From positions 1 to 22,828 of the IMG/VR virus record IMGVR_UViG_3300042565_001183: a stretch of 22,828 nucleotides of DNA; one strand, given 5' to 3'. Position 1 is the stretch's first letter, and every line of letters starts with the position of its first letter. This stretch comes from a virus. The notes beneath the pieces are model-generated. The model saw nothing but the letters and a program-made list of their open reading frames with translations, made no database searches and was not told where the DNA came from. This document shows, in pieces, positions 16,755-22,828 of this stretch. Made by a program: the position numbers and the translations under genes.

Positions 16755-17525
16755 ATGGAGAAAAAGCGCAAGAGCGGAGAGCGGGATTGGGATACGCCAG
16801 AAAACCGCATCAAAAAACAGAATGCATTTAGGCTCTACGCCGCTGGGAGAGGATTGCCAGAGGTAATGAAAGCCTTAGAAACAAAGCATAAACCAACTCT
16901 GGAAAAGCTAATCTATAGCGAAAAGTGGGACGAGTACGTCAAGGTATGGCAGGAAAATCCCGAAGCAGAAAACCTCTACCCTTGGGATAAAGAACGTCCC
17001 GTAGCCTTGGTTACACCTCCCTCCAGAATGGAGGAGATGGATAAGAAGCGTAGAATGGAATGTATCAAGGGATTCTCCATGTACTGTTCAGGGCGTAGCC
17101 TGCGGGATATTGCCGAAGAACTGAAGGTAAGCGAGTCTACTGTTTGCTTGTGGCGAGATACCCAACGCTGGATTCAGTGCAGGGAGCGTTTGGTAAATGA
17201 GCAATCTCCCGCTCCTTGGGAGGATGAGGGTGTTCCAACTTTGATGTCGGAAATTACGGCTTCATTGGAGACCATGAAAAAATCGATCAAGTTTTTAACT
17301 GGCAAAGTTCTGATAAAGGCTGCTGATGCCGCGCAAGACCTAGACGGCATGGAAGCTCTTGGCATGATGAGAAACATCAAGCAGTTGGCAGAAGCTGCCT
17401 CTATCAACTTTTCTGAGGGCAACAATCAGCAAAATGCAATTCAAATCAATATTGCTACCAAGCTGGATTCCATGAAGATTCCCGAAAACAACACCTATGA
17501 ATCGGAGCTAGTTATCAATGAGTGA
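16755..17525 (+). CDS. Putative terminase small subunit, helix-turn-helix
   Basis: This 256-residue protein has a clear helix-turn-helix at about 104-142 (YCSGRSLRDIAEELKVSESTV, then LWRDTQRW), like the DNA-binding domain of many phage small terminases. Residues 24-62 (FRLYAAGRGLPEVMKAL, KLIYSEKWDEYV) align with it and look like a diverged second copy. Residues 165-220 are helical, suitable for oligomerisation. Small terminases recognise the packaging site and stimulate the large subunit. Adjacency to the large terminase supports this, but the opposite strand is unusual, and a transcription regulator is the alternative. It overlaps the next gene by eight bases (ATGAGTGA). Confidence 0.65.
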   Translation: MEKKRKSGERDWDTPENRIKKQNAFRLYAAGRGLPEVMKALETKHKPTLEKLIYSEKWDEYVKVWQENPEAENLYPWDKERPVALVTPPSRMEEMDKKRRMECIKGFSMYCSGRSLRDIAEELKVSESTVCLWRDTQRWIQCRERLVNEQSPAPWEDEGVPTLMSEITASLETMKKSIKFLTGKVLIKAADAAQDLDGMEALGMMRNIKQLAEAASINFSEGNNQQNAIQINIATKLDSMKIPENNTYESELVINE

Positions 17526-18120
17526 GGTACCAAAATTTTGCTACGAGAGGAAATCGGATGTTCCATCAGGGGGATGGTGGGTAAGTTGTCCGATTGTTGG
17601 CGAGCCCGTTCGCGGAGGTGATTGGCATGACATGGTTGCGAGTTGTGAGAAGCTTTTAATATCCAGAGGAATAACACCCCCAACAGATCTTGTGTCACAA
17701 ATAGAACACAATCTTTGTGACAGGCTTGCTGGAAGCACCAACTGCGTTCCTTGTTTAACGGCCAAACAAACCCTTGGATTTAGTGAAATTGTACGATGGG
17801 TAAAGGCTATGTATCACTTTGCCAAGGACAACAAATTTCAACTGGTTGATCAGGACGAGGCTGAACGAAGAGCAAAAATATGCGCTGCTTGTCCATACCA
17901 GATTTCAACTTCTGGCTGCTGGGGGTGCAAGGGGATTGCTGGAATGCTACCCCATATTGCGGGAGCAAAGACAACATCTTATGACCAGCAACTTAAAGCC
18001 TGCGGGATCTGTGGCTGCTACAATGCGGTCTCAGTCCATCTTCCACTTGATGTACAGACGGGTGAAGGATTGAACTTCCCCCCTCATTGCTGGAAGGCTA
18101 CGCCATCTCAAATCGGGTAA
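17518..18120 (+). CDS. Cys-rich, probably zinc-binding protein of unknown function
   Basis: This 200-residue protein has about a dozen Cys. C122-x2-C125 pairs with C134-x2-C137 (CAACPY, GCWGC); C162-x2-C165-x-C167 (CGICGC) precedes a conserved-looking HCW at 190-192. An extra CVPC is at 76-79. Knuckle pairs such as these usually bind zinc, and a 2Fe-2S or 4Fe-4S cluster is possible. There is no signal peptide or enzyme motif. It is translationally coupled to the small-terminase-like gene by an eight-base overlap, so a packaging or DNA-linked role is an inference. Its 3' end overlaps the helicase gene by 23 bases, tail to tail. Confidence 0.75.
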   Translation: MSEVPKFCYERKSDVPSGGWWVSCPIVGEPVRGGDWHDMVASCEKLLISRGITPPTDLVSQIEHNLCDRLAGSTNCVPCLTAKQTLGFSEIVRWVKAMYHFAKDNKFQLVDQDEAERRAKICAACPYQISTSGCWGCKGIAGMLPHIAGAKTTSYDQQLKACGICGCYNAVSVHLPLDVQTGEGLNFPPHCWKATPSQIG

Positions 18121-19402
18121 TTGCCTTATTAAAGCTCATGTTGGCCACGCCTGTCGGGCCGTCACGATGCTTGCCGACAATAAACTCCATGGTGGGATTC
18201 TGTTCGTGATCTTGGGCATCTTCGCTGTGAAGCATGATTACGATATCCGAGTCTTGTTCAATTGCTCCAGATCCCTTGAGGTCTGAAAGGCTTGGGCGTC
18301 CTCCGCGCTTGTCTGGGTCGCGGTTGAGTTGGGCCAGCACTAAAACAGGAACCTTGAGAGTTTTTGCCAGATCCTTGATGCCACCGCTAATCTCTTCCAC
18401 CTCACACACGCGATTGTCTTTTCCGCGCTTGCTATCACCCTTAACCAACTGGAGGTAGTCAATGATGATGAGGTCTAGCGGAGTGCGCTGGTGGGCGCGG
18501 CGGGCTACCGCCTTGAGATAGCCGATAGATTTGGCCGAGCTATCGTCGCAGATGATTTCGGACGCTTGGATTTCCTGAACCGCCCGTCCGAGAGATTGCT
18601 TCTGATGCGGGGTCACCCGACCAGAGAGGATGTCAGCAGCACCCACACGCGCCCGCGAGCGGATCATGCGCTCCATAAGAGCAACGCTTGTCATCTCCAA
18701 AGAGAAGATCAAGACCCGCTTCTTCTGGTTAAGTGCCACGTTTTCGGCAATCTGAAGGGCACTGGCCGTCTTGCCAACCGCTGGCCTTGCAGCCAAAACA
18801 ACCATGTCCCCGCCGCGCAGGCCAAACATAAGAAGGTCATCCAGCGGAGTGATGCCAGTGCGAATACCGATACAAGGTTTTCCCGCAATCGTGGATTCAA
18901 TGTTCTGGGCAGCGCGATCCAAGGCATTGTTGATGGAAAGCTTACTGCCATCATCCATCTCGTAGTCAGCCCGCATGACAGTGGTTTCCGACCAGTTCTT
19001 GAGTTCTTCGATCTTTAGCTCGCGGTCTCTAGCCTTGTGAACCATGTCGTTGGCCAAGTATTCCAGCGACCTTCTGTAGCGGGCTTCCTCCAGCTTGGGG
19101 TAGTAGCGTTTCCAATTGTTATGGGCTACACACGAAGTTGCTACTTCTGTGATCTTCTGCTCACCACCTACGATATCGTATTCGTTGGCAGCTTCAATCT
19201 CTCCTTTAACATTGATGATGTCTGCCTGCATCCCCTTGGCGATACAGCGCATGACCGCCCTAAAGATGATCTTGTTCTCCTGAAGGTAGAAGTGGTCTTC
19301 CTTTATGGATAAAAGGATCTCACGCTGATCCTCTGACGGAGCATGACAGAGGCAGGAAAGAATGGCGGTTTCGGCGGATGGTTCAAAGATGACTTCTTGC
19401 AT
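18098..19402 (-). CDS. Replicative DNA helicase, DnaB family
   Basis: This 434-residue protein has both DnaB domains. The N-terminal helical domain (1-110) resembles the DnaB primase-contact domain. The RecA-like domain has a Walker A (ARPAVGKT, 205-212), catalytic Glu in SLEM (236), a Walker B (LIIIDYLQL, D315), the LAQLNRD motif (357-362) and the arginine-finger region KHRDGPTG (411-418). All signature residues are intact, and the length matches bacterial DnaB. The hexamer unwinds DNA at the phage fork; no primase was found here. It begins eight bases after the glycosyltransferase-like gene and has no Shine-Dalgarno sequence. Confidence 0.93.
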   Translation of the reverse strand: MQEVIFEPSAETAILSCLCHAPSEDQREILLSIKEDHFYLQENKIIFRAVMRCIAKGMQADIINVKGEIEAANEYDIVGGEQKITEVATSCVAHNNWKRYYPKLEEARYRRSLEYLANDMVHKARDRELKIEELKNWSETTVMRADYEMDDGSKLSINNALDRAAQNIESTIAGKPCIGIRTGITPLDDLLMFGLRGGDMVVLAARPAVGKTASALQIAENVALNQKKRVLIFSLEMTSVALMERMIRSRARVGAADILSGRVTPHQKQSLGRAVQEIQASEIICDDSSAKSIGYLKAVARRAHQRTPLDLIIIDYLQLVKGDSKRGKDNRVCEVEEISGGIKDLAKTLKVPVLVLAQLNRDPDKRGGRPSLSDLKGSGAIEQDSDIVIMLHSEDAQDHEQNPTMEFIVGKHRDGPTGVANMSFNKAITRFEMA

Positions 19403-19410
19403 AGGAAGCG

Positions 19411-20472
19411 TTAGACAGCCTCTTGGGCCTTTCGTTCACGCTTTCTTTGCAAAATTTCCAGCATCGCCTGCCTGCGGCGTTCGCGCTCCACCTCAGAGAT
19501 AACTCGCTTCTTTTTCGCCTTTTGTGACGAATTATTTTTGGGCTTCAGAGTAGATTTTGATTTTGTCGCCACTTCTGGCGAATTAAGCACCACTTCTGAT
19601 GCTTTGTTACAAACTGTAGGACTTTGTGCATCATTGTTGACACTTTGGTCTAATCCCATCGAATTCGATGGGGTATTTAATCCCGTGGAATCTGACGGCA
19701 TTGAAAACCCTTCTTGCGCCATTTTGTGGAGAGATCCGTCTTTACACCCGTGGATGACCACAGCTTGGCTGGAAATAGTTCGGTCTGGACAAGTAACCCC
19801 CTGAACGGCTTGGGATTCTGGATCAGCAGCAAAGAATACAATCTTTCCATCTTTCCATTGGTAGTTAACGCTTTTCCAGTAGGTTCGGATAAGCGGCGTG
19901 TCGCGGCCAATCTCCATGAAATTCCATCGGCAACGTACATCCCAAGGCTCTGGAACATTTCCCGATTCCCTATAGGCCAAATTGTAGGTTGATAGAGATT
20001 GGGCTGAAGGACAAAAGTCCAAGAAATTGGGAGGATAAACCGCGCTGCCCACAATCATCTTGTAGATGTTTTTACCATTGGACGCCATTCCACCTTCGTA
20101 AAGGTGACCAAGAATTCCGACTTTTTTGTTGTATTCGGCGTCCAAATCATCTACCCACCCCTCCTTCATGGGGACACAGTCTGGCTCCCAAAAGTAGAAA
20201 GGAGCATTGGTTGGATACATGGCAGCAGCCACATCGGCAAACATCTGGTTCGGGCCAAGAGGCCAGCCATCAAATCCGTCTTGGACAAACAATTGGTCAA
20301 CTTCGGGAAAGCTTTTCTTTAGTTCTTGGATAAGAGAAGAGGATCCAAATGTATCCTTCGTGCAGCATAAAGTCGCTTTATGTCGCATGTTGATACCCAT
20401 GGCTGTGATAGCTTTGGCCGACTCCATGGCCAGATCGGCATCCCCGTTGTGGTAGGCAAAAGCAATATTCAC
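19411..20472 (-). CDS. Glycosyltransferase-like protein with basic C-terminal tail
   Basis: Residues 1-255 look like a GT-A-type glycosyltransferase: an opening strand MNIAFAYHNGD, a Rossmann-like half, then FYFWEPDCVPMKEGW (92-106) where EPD takes the place of the metal-binding DxD motif. Residues 256-303 are low-complexity Ser/Thr/Asn with a doubled GLN/GLD-type repeat. Residues 304-353 are strongly Lys/Arg-rich (KAKKKR, ERERRRQ). The start is GTG at 20472, overlapping the previous stop as GTGA; the next in-frame Met is at residue 16. The protein may glycosylate modified phage DNA or a host glycan. The basic tail and adjacent helicase favour a DNA target, but this is inference. Confidence 0.65.
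   Translation of the reverse strand: MNIAFAYHNGDADLAMESAKAITAMGINMRHKATLCCTKDTFGSSSLIQELKKSFPEVDQLFVQDGFDGWPLGPNQMFADVAAAMYPTNAPFYFWEPDCVPMKEGWVDDLDAEYNKKVGILGHLYEGGMASNGKNIYKMIVGSAVYPPNFLDFCPSAQSLSTYNLAYRESGNVPEPWDVRCRWNFMEIGRDTPLIRTYWKSVNYQWKDGKIVFFAADPESQAVQGVTCPDRTISSQAVVIHGCKDGSLHKMAQEGFSMPSDSTGLNTPSNSMGLDQSVNNDAQSPTVCNKASEVVLNSPEVATKSKSTLKPKNNSSQKAKKKRVISEVERERRRQAMLEILQRKRERKAQEAV
19655..19672. repeat. 18-base perfect palindrome inside the glycosyltransferase-like gene
   Basis: CCCATCGAATTCGATGGG is its own reverse complement and can also fold as a 7-base stem with an AATT loop. It lies in the low-complexity tail region, where a second, diverged copy of the same segment follows about 27 bases later. 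Confidence 0.6.
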
Positions 20473-20660
20473 TGTGCGTCGAAGTTAAGGGGCCAGCTAG
20501 GATGGATAGGGTCTTCCAGCCTCACCCTAACGTTTTTGTAGCCATGGGCCATGAGTTTTTGGGCTTCTTGGTTGGCCTCCTCTTTACTCATGCCAAACCT
20601 GTCCAGTTCCACAACTTTGTCCCCGTGACACACAATGTAAGTTTTATTACTTTCGCTCAT
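20469..20660 (-). CDS. Small hypothetical protein
   Basis: This 63-residue protein is read from ATG 20660 (MSESNKTYIVCHGDKVVEL). The start is supported by an ATGA overlap with the previous stop; a longer frame from 20714 would extend into the preceding gene. It is a mixed alpha/beta, hydrophilic protein with a helix at about 24-38 (KEEANQEAQKLMAHG) and a strand RVRLEDP. I do not recognise it. The stop overlaps the GTG of the glycosyltransferase-like gene, so the two are probably co-translated. Confidence 0.6.
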   Translation of the reverse strand: MSESNKTYIVCHGDKVVELDRFGMSKEEANQEAQKLMAHGYKNVRVRLEDPIHPSWPLNFDAQ

Positions 20661-20881
20661 TTTTTCTTTTTTTTCTCTGATTGATTGATGTATTTTTGAA
20701 AGGATTCGGCGCAATCTCTGGCCATCTCGATTTCTGATTCTGGGTCGAAGAAGTAACCGCCACGTTCAGCGTAGAGTGCTTCCATCGGCATGGGCCCACC
20801 CCTACGAAATCTTGGGCCGACAACGAATGGAGAAACGGAGTCTTCATTGATTACCGTAAGAACTACTTTGAATCGGGCCAT
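20657..20881 (-). CDS. Small hypothetical protein with poly-Lys end
   Basis: From ATG 20881 (MARFKVVLTVINEDSVSPF) the protein has 74 residues; an upstream TTG (20890) is less likely. Its middle holds FRRGGPMPMEALYAERGGYF. The end is a helix with a run of five Lys, coded by an A-rich tract where slippage could occur. The tract also lies just before the next ATG (AGAAAAAATG), so it may help translation initiation. No family was recognised. Confidence 0.6.
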   Translation of the reverse strand: MARFKVVLTVINEDSVSPFVVGPRFRRGGPMPMEALYAERGGYFFDPESEIEMARDCAESFQKYINQSEKKKKK

Positions 20882-21051
20882 GGTGTCCAATACTTAATCA
20901 CACGTTCAAGAATATGTCCAACCCCGCTCCATCCATGGTGGGGGTGGTAATGGCAGGCCCATTTCAATGGAGGGTTTGACTCATCGTTTTTGATGAGATA
21001 GACTCCTTCTGCATCGGGCTTTGTATTATTGTAATCGTTCCAAGTGATCAT
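20863..21051 (-). CDS. DUF551-like small protein
   Basis: This 62-residue protein from ATG 21051 (MITWNDYNNTKPDAEGVYLI) shows the usual layout of small phage DUF551-type proteins: an initial W, a P..G..YLI turn, a strand with W and ending VIKYWTPWPDSK, matching the HWMPLP-like end of the family. Function is unknown in the family. Its ATG lies only seven bases from the divergent HNH ATG. It overlaps the next gene by 19 bases. Confidence 0.62.
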   Translation of the reverse strand: MITWNDYNNTKPDAEGVYLIKNDESNPPLKWACHYHPHHGWSGVGHILERVIKYWTPWPDSK

Positions 21052-21058
21052 AGTAGGT

Positions 21059-21463
21059 ATGACAAGAAAAACTCCACTTCGTTCAAAAACCCCATTGAGA
21101 AGGAATAAGCCACTTAAGCGCAGCGGAAGGTTGCGGAGCGCATCCCCCAAACGCCAGCGTGAATACAATGAGTATGCAAAGGTAAAGAAAGCCTACTTGG
21201 CACTGCATCCCGTATGCGAGAAATGCAAGAAAACGAAGAGTCAGGACATCCATCACAAGGCAGGCAGGGTTGGTCGCTACCTTTGCGACTACAGCCTGTT
21301 TGCTGCGCTTTGTCGGAGTTGCCATGATTGGTGCCATCAGAATGGGCGAGAAGCCCGAAAGCAGGGATGGATTATTGATACATTTCATACTCTTCAAGAT
21401 CCCTCTCCAGAAGCTTCATTAGTTCAATCTCATAGCCAAAATCAGGCTCATACTGCCGAATAA
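21059..21463 (+). CDS. HNH nuclease-like protein
   Basis: From ATG 21059 the protein has 134 residues. The first 26 are basic repeats (KTPLRSKTPLRR, KPLKR), then a helix, then the nuclease fold: C53-x2-C56, H65-H66 (DIHHKAGR), C85-x2-C88-H89 and H93. These are the zinc ligands and His of a ββα-metal (HNH) domain, in the style of small phage HNH proteins ending ARKQGWI. An upstream GTG (21044) is less likely. It is the only plus-strand gene among the small minus-strand ones, with seven bases to its divergent neighbour. Its non-conserved last 28 residues overlap the lipoprotein-like gene by 92 bases. DNA processing or recombination is the expected role. Confidence 0.8.
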   Translation: MTRKTPLRSKTPLRRNKPLKRSGRLRSASPKRQREYNEYAKVKKAYLALHPVCEKCKKTKSQDIHHKAGRVGRYLCDYSLFAALCRSCHDWCHQNGREARKQGWIIDTFHTLQDPSPEASLVQSHSQNQAHTAE

Positions 21464-21662
21464 TCGGATTCCACACTTTACCCTTGGGGGCCGTCCAGTT
21501 GCGGAGGGCATCAACGGCATTGACCCAACTAGTCTCCAAGTGTGCGTTCCATTCATGTTCTGGTGGGAAGTTCCAAGGATAGGGGCGGGGTGGATAGGAA
21601 ACACAACCACTTGTAATAAGTAGTGCGATTACTATCCCTGCTCTTTGAAGTCGTAGAACCAT
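21372..21662 (-). CDS. Putative lipoprotein, possible outer-membrane spanin
   Basis: This 96-residue protein has a short positive N-terminus (MVLRLQR), a hydrophobic core (GIVIALLI) and a lipobox ending SGC at Cys20 that fits the general prokaryotic lipoprotein pattern. The mature part begins Pro-rich (YPPRPYPWNFPP). Outer-membrane spanins (Rz1 type) are small lipoproteins with Pro-rich stretches, so that role is possible, but no endolysin or inner-membrane spanin was identified. It overlaps the upstream 216-residue gene by 31 bases and the convergent HNH gene by 92 bases. Confidence 0.6.
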   Translation of the reverse strand: MVLRLQRAGIVIALLITSGCVSYPPRPYPWNFPPEHEWNAHLETSWVNAVDALRNWTAPKGKVWNPIIRQYEPDFGYEIELMKLLERDLEEYEMYQ

Positions 21663-22282
21663 AGCTCCTCCTCGCTTTCACTAACCCATCTGCTGCCTGT
21701 ATGCTCGCAGCTAAACTCTTGGCTGAAAACCTTCCAGTCGGGCTTCATGGGGAATTGTTTGGCAATAAACGATCCCCCATCCATCCACAACACACGGTTG
21801 TTGGGTTGTAAAAAGTATTGACCACCTTCTCCCACCAGCACATGACCGCACTTATGCCCCGCCGCCATCTCGCCGTAGCCAGAGGTATAGTGGGGGCCGA
21901 AACACCAGTCCAAGGTGAACATATATTTTGCTTTTTCAAAGGTTTTGTTCTTTAGCATGACGTTTGCCGCACGATTCTTGCAGTAGTCCAAAATATTAAC
22001 CGAGCAATAGTAGCTCATGGAATCCCATAGCTGTATCCAATCCAATGGGTAAGACGATCCTCCCGTATCCTCTGCATGAAGGTAATGGATCGGGACTCTA
22101 GCATGCTGGCTTCCGTATTCAGTCATCACGCTAAACAACCCACACCGTTGGGGGATAGAAGTGAATGCGAAGACCTCGACTAGTTGTCGTTCTCTGCTGA
22201 CACATGGTTCCAAGTCATAAAAGAACCCCTCGTCTACAAAAGCAAAGAATGTGGGGATATTGATGTTAAGATAGTTGCTCAT
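21632..22282 (-). CDS. Hypothetical phage protein
   Basis: This 216-residue protein (MSNYLNINIPTFFAF) is rich in aromatics and Cys, with landmarks FTSIPQRCGLFSVMTEYG (about 41-58), PLDWIQLWDSMSY, FTLDWCFGPHYTSG and a C-terminal WVSESEEELWFYDF. It resembles a conserved family of unknown role that I associate with other phages, but I cannot name it. There is no signal peptide or known catalytic motif. The ATG overlaps the previous stop as ATGA (22279-22282), so it is likely translated with the secreted protein upstream. Confidence 0.65.
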   Translation of the reverse strand: MSNYLNINIPTFFAFVDEGFFYDLEPCVSRERQLVEVFAFTSIPQRCGLFSVMTEYGSQHARVPIHYLHAEDTGGSSYPLDWIQLWDSMSYYCSVNILDYCKNRAANVMLKNKTFEKAKYMFTLDWCFGPHYTSGYGEMAAGHKCGHVLVGEGGQYFLQPNNRVLWMDGGSFIAKQFPMKPDWKVFSQEFSCEHTGSRWVSESEEELWFYDFKEQG

Positions 22283-22563
22283 TGATCGGCAATTTTACGC
22301 AGGAGTCGTGTCTGCTCGCGCAGTTCGTAGAGTTGGTTATTGGCTGTAATCTCCGCACTGATACGGGCGTTTGATTCCGCCAACTCCGCATTGATACGGC
22401 GAAGGGTGGATAGATAGGTGTCTTTAGGCTCTGGGCGACTTACATTTCCATAAATAACCTGTGTGCGCCCCGAATCTAAATCATAGATGGCCCCACTAAA
22501 CGAACCATCTTGTGCCCGAACGCTAGTGACCAATGCTAGTAGTAGTAGTAGTAGTTTTTTCAT
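22279..22563 (-). CDS. Small secreted protein with coiled coil
   Basis: From ATG 22563 this protein has 94 residues. It opens with a Sec signal (MKK, then six Leu, then ALVTSVRA) and probable cleavage before QDG. The six Leu are coded by six CTA codons. The last 45 residues are a helical, charged segment (RRINAELAESNARIS, LREQTRLLRK) likely to form a coiled coil. A longer frame from 22677 overlaps the preceding gene and lacks a signal start. Because it is exported and coiled, a periplasmic role such as a spanin partner or superinfection factor is possible, but nothing proves it. Confidence 0.65.
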   Translation of the reverse strand: MKKLLLLLLALVTSVRAQDGSFSGAIYDLDSGRTQVIYGNVSRPEPKDTYLSTLRRINAELAESNARISAEITANNQLYELREQTRLLRKIADQ

Positions 22564-22810
22564 AAGATATTCCATCATTGTGGCTATGATCCCCGAAGTT
22601 GAAGAAAATTCTGACCCACGGGCCTTCCTCATCTTCGCCCTCTTCAAAGCGGGATTCAAAGTAGCTATGACCAGCATAGCTGTGCTTGACCGCCGCCTTC
22701 ATGCAATCGCGGGCTGCTGCCCGAATAGCAGGCTCAAACGGCTCATCGTCTAGGAACCAGTCTTTGGGATAACCCCGCCCCATGGACTTGTAGACCTCCA
22801 AAACCTTCAT
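22523..22810 (-). CDS. Hypothetical protein, possibly 5'-extended
   Basis: The first Met is at 22810 (MKVLEVYKSMGRGYPKDWF), giving 95 residues. The frame stays open to the right edge, so the true start may lie outside. The middle is acidic (EEGEDEEGP) before a strand WVRIFFNFG. The end is YEK, six Thr, then SIGH. The six Thr are coded by the same CTA repeat, in another frame, that makes the signal peptide of the next gene; the overlap is 41 bases. I recognise no family. Confidence 0.55.
   Translation of the reverse strand: MKVLEVYKSMGRGYPKDWFLDDEPFEPAIRAAARDCMKAAVKHSYAGHSYFESRFEEGEDEEGPWVRIFFNFGDHSHNDGISYEKTTTTTTSIGH
22537..22554 (-). repeat. (CTA)6 trinucleotide repeat in two overlapping reading frames
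   Basis: Six perfect CTA units (minus strand) lie in the overlap of two genes. In one frame they give six Leu of a signal peptide core; in the other, six Thr near a C-terminus. A run of six A's follows the ATG of the signal-peptide gene directly upstream. Gains or losses of whole units would keep both frames and change the signal core length. Confidence 0.85.
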
Positions 22811-22828
22811 GGCTGATTGGAAATCAAA

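Noticed and set aside
1-22828. Alternative genetic code, as in some gut phages
   Set aside because: TAA, TAG and TGA each end well-supported genes, and no hallmark gene has an internal stop.
1-22828. tRNA genes, CRISPR arrays, insertion sequences
   Set aside because: No cloverleaf-like segment, regular spaced repeat array, transposase motif or terminal inverted repeat was seen by eye; a tool search would be needed to exclude divergent examples.

Overview
The window is a piece of a tailed double-stranded DNA phage (class Caudoviricetes) or a closely related prophage. The genes are packed tightly: most neighbours overlap by 1-31 bases or sit a few bases apart, and no gap exceeds about 211 bases. 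All three standard stop codons are used and no tRNA was seen. Recognisable hallmark genes are the large terminase, the portal, a scaffold-like protein, the major capsid protein (cut by the left edge), several tail fibre or tailspike proteins and a DnaB-type helicase. No tape-measure, tail-tube, integrase or endolysin gene was recognised. With a 758-residue portal this weakly suggests a podovirus-like particle, but the phage is incomplete here.

Read leftward on the minus strand from the right end, 22828-20469 holds small genes: two overlapping short proteins sharing a CTA repeat, a 216-residue unknown, a candidate lipoprotein, a DUF551-like protein and two small unknowns. An HNH nuclease gene lies on the plus strand among them. 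A glycosyltransferase-like gene and the replicative helicase follow (20472-18098). The centre (16755-18120) is a two-gene plus-strand block: a small-terminase-like helix-turn-helix protein and a Cys-rich protein. It is divergent from the large terminase with only 28 bases between the two start codons.

From 16726 to the left edge everything is on the minus strand: large terminase, then a long host-recognition block (two related small beta proteins, an Asn/Thr-rich repeat protein, an 835-residue fibre, a LamG-like lectin, a beta-helix tailspike and a second secreted Thr/Asn-rich protein), then portal, a small protein, scaffold and capsid. Placing the receptor-binding genes between terminase and portal is unusual, because these two are usually close neighbours.

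Host clues: the starts of the main genes lack a Shine-Dalgarno sequence and lie in A/T-rich context. Three predicted Sec signal peptides are each followed by Gln (FG/QT, CG/QT, RA/QD). Absent Shine-Dalgarno sequences and Gln after signal-peptide cleavage (the 'Q-rule') are both known traits of Bacteroidota, so a Bacteroidota host is my leading but unproven inference; another Gram-negative phylum such as Verrucomicrobiota is possible. GC content swings widely, with hand-counted 60-base lines from 25% inside the tailspike gene to 73% in the fibre gene, which fits mosaic acquisition of host-range modules.
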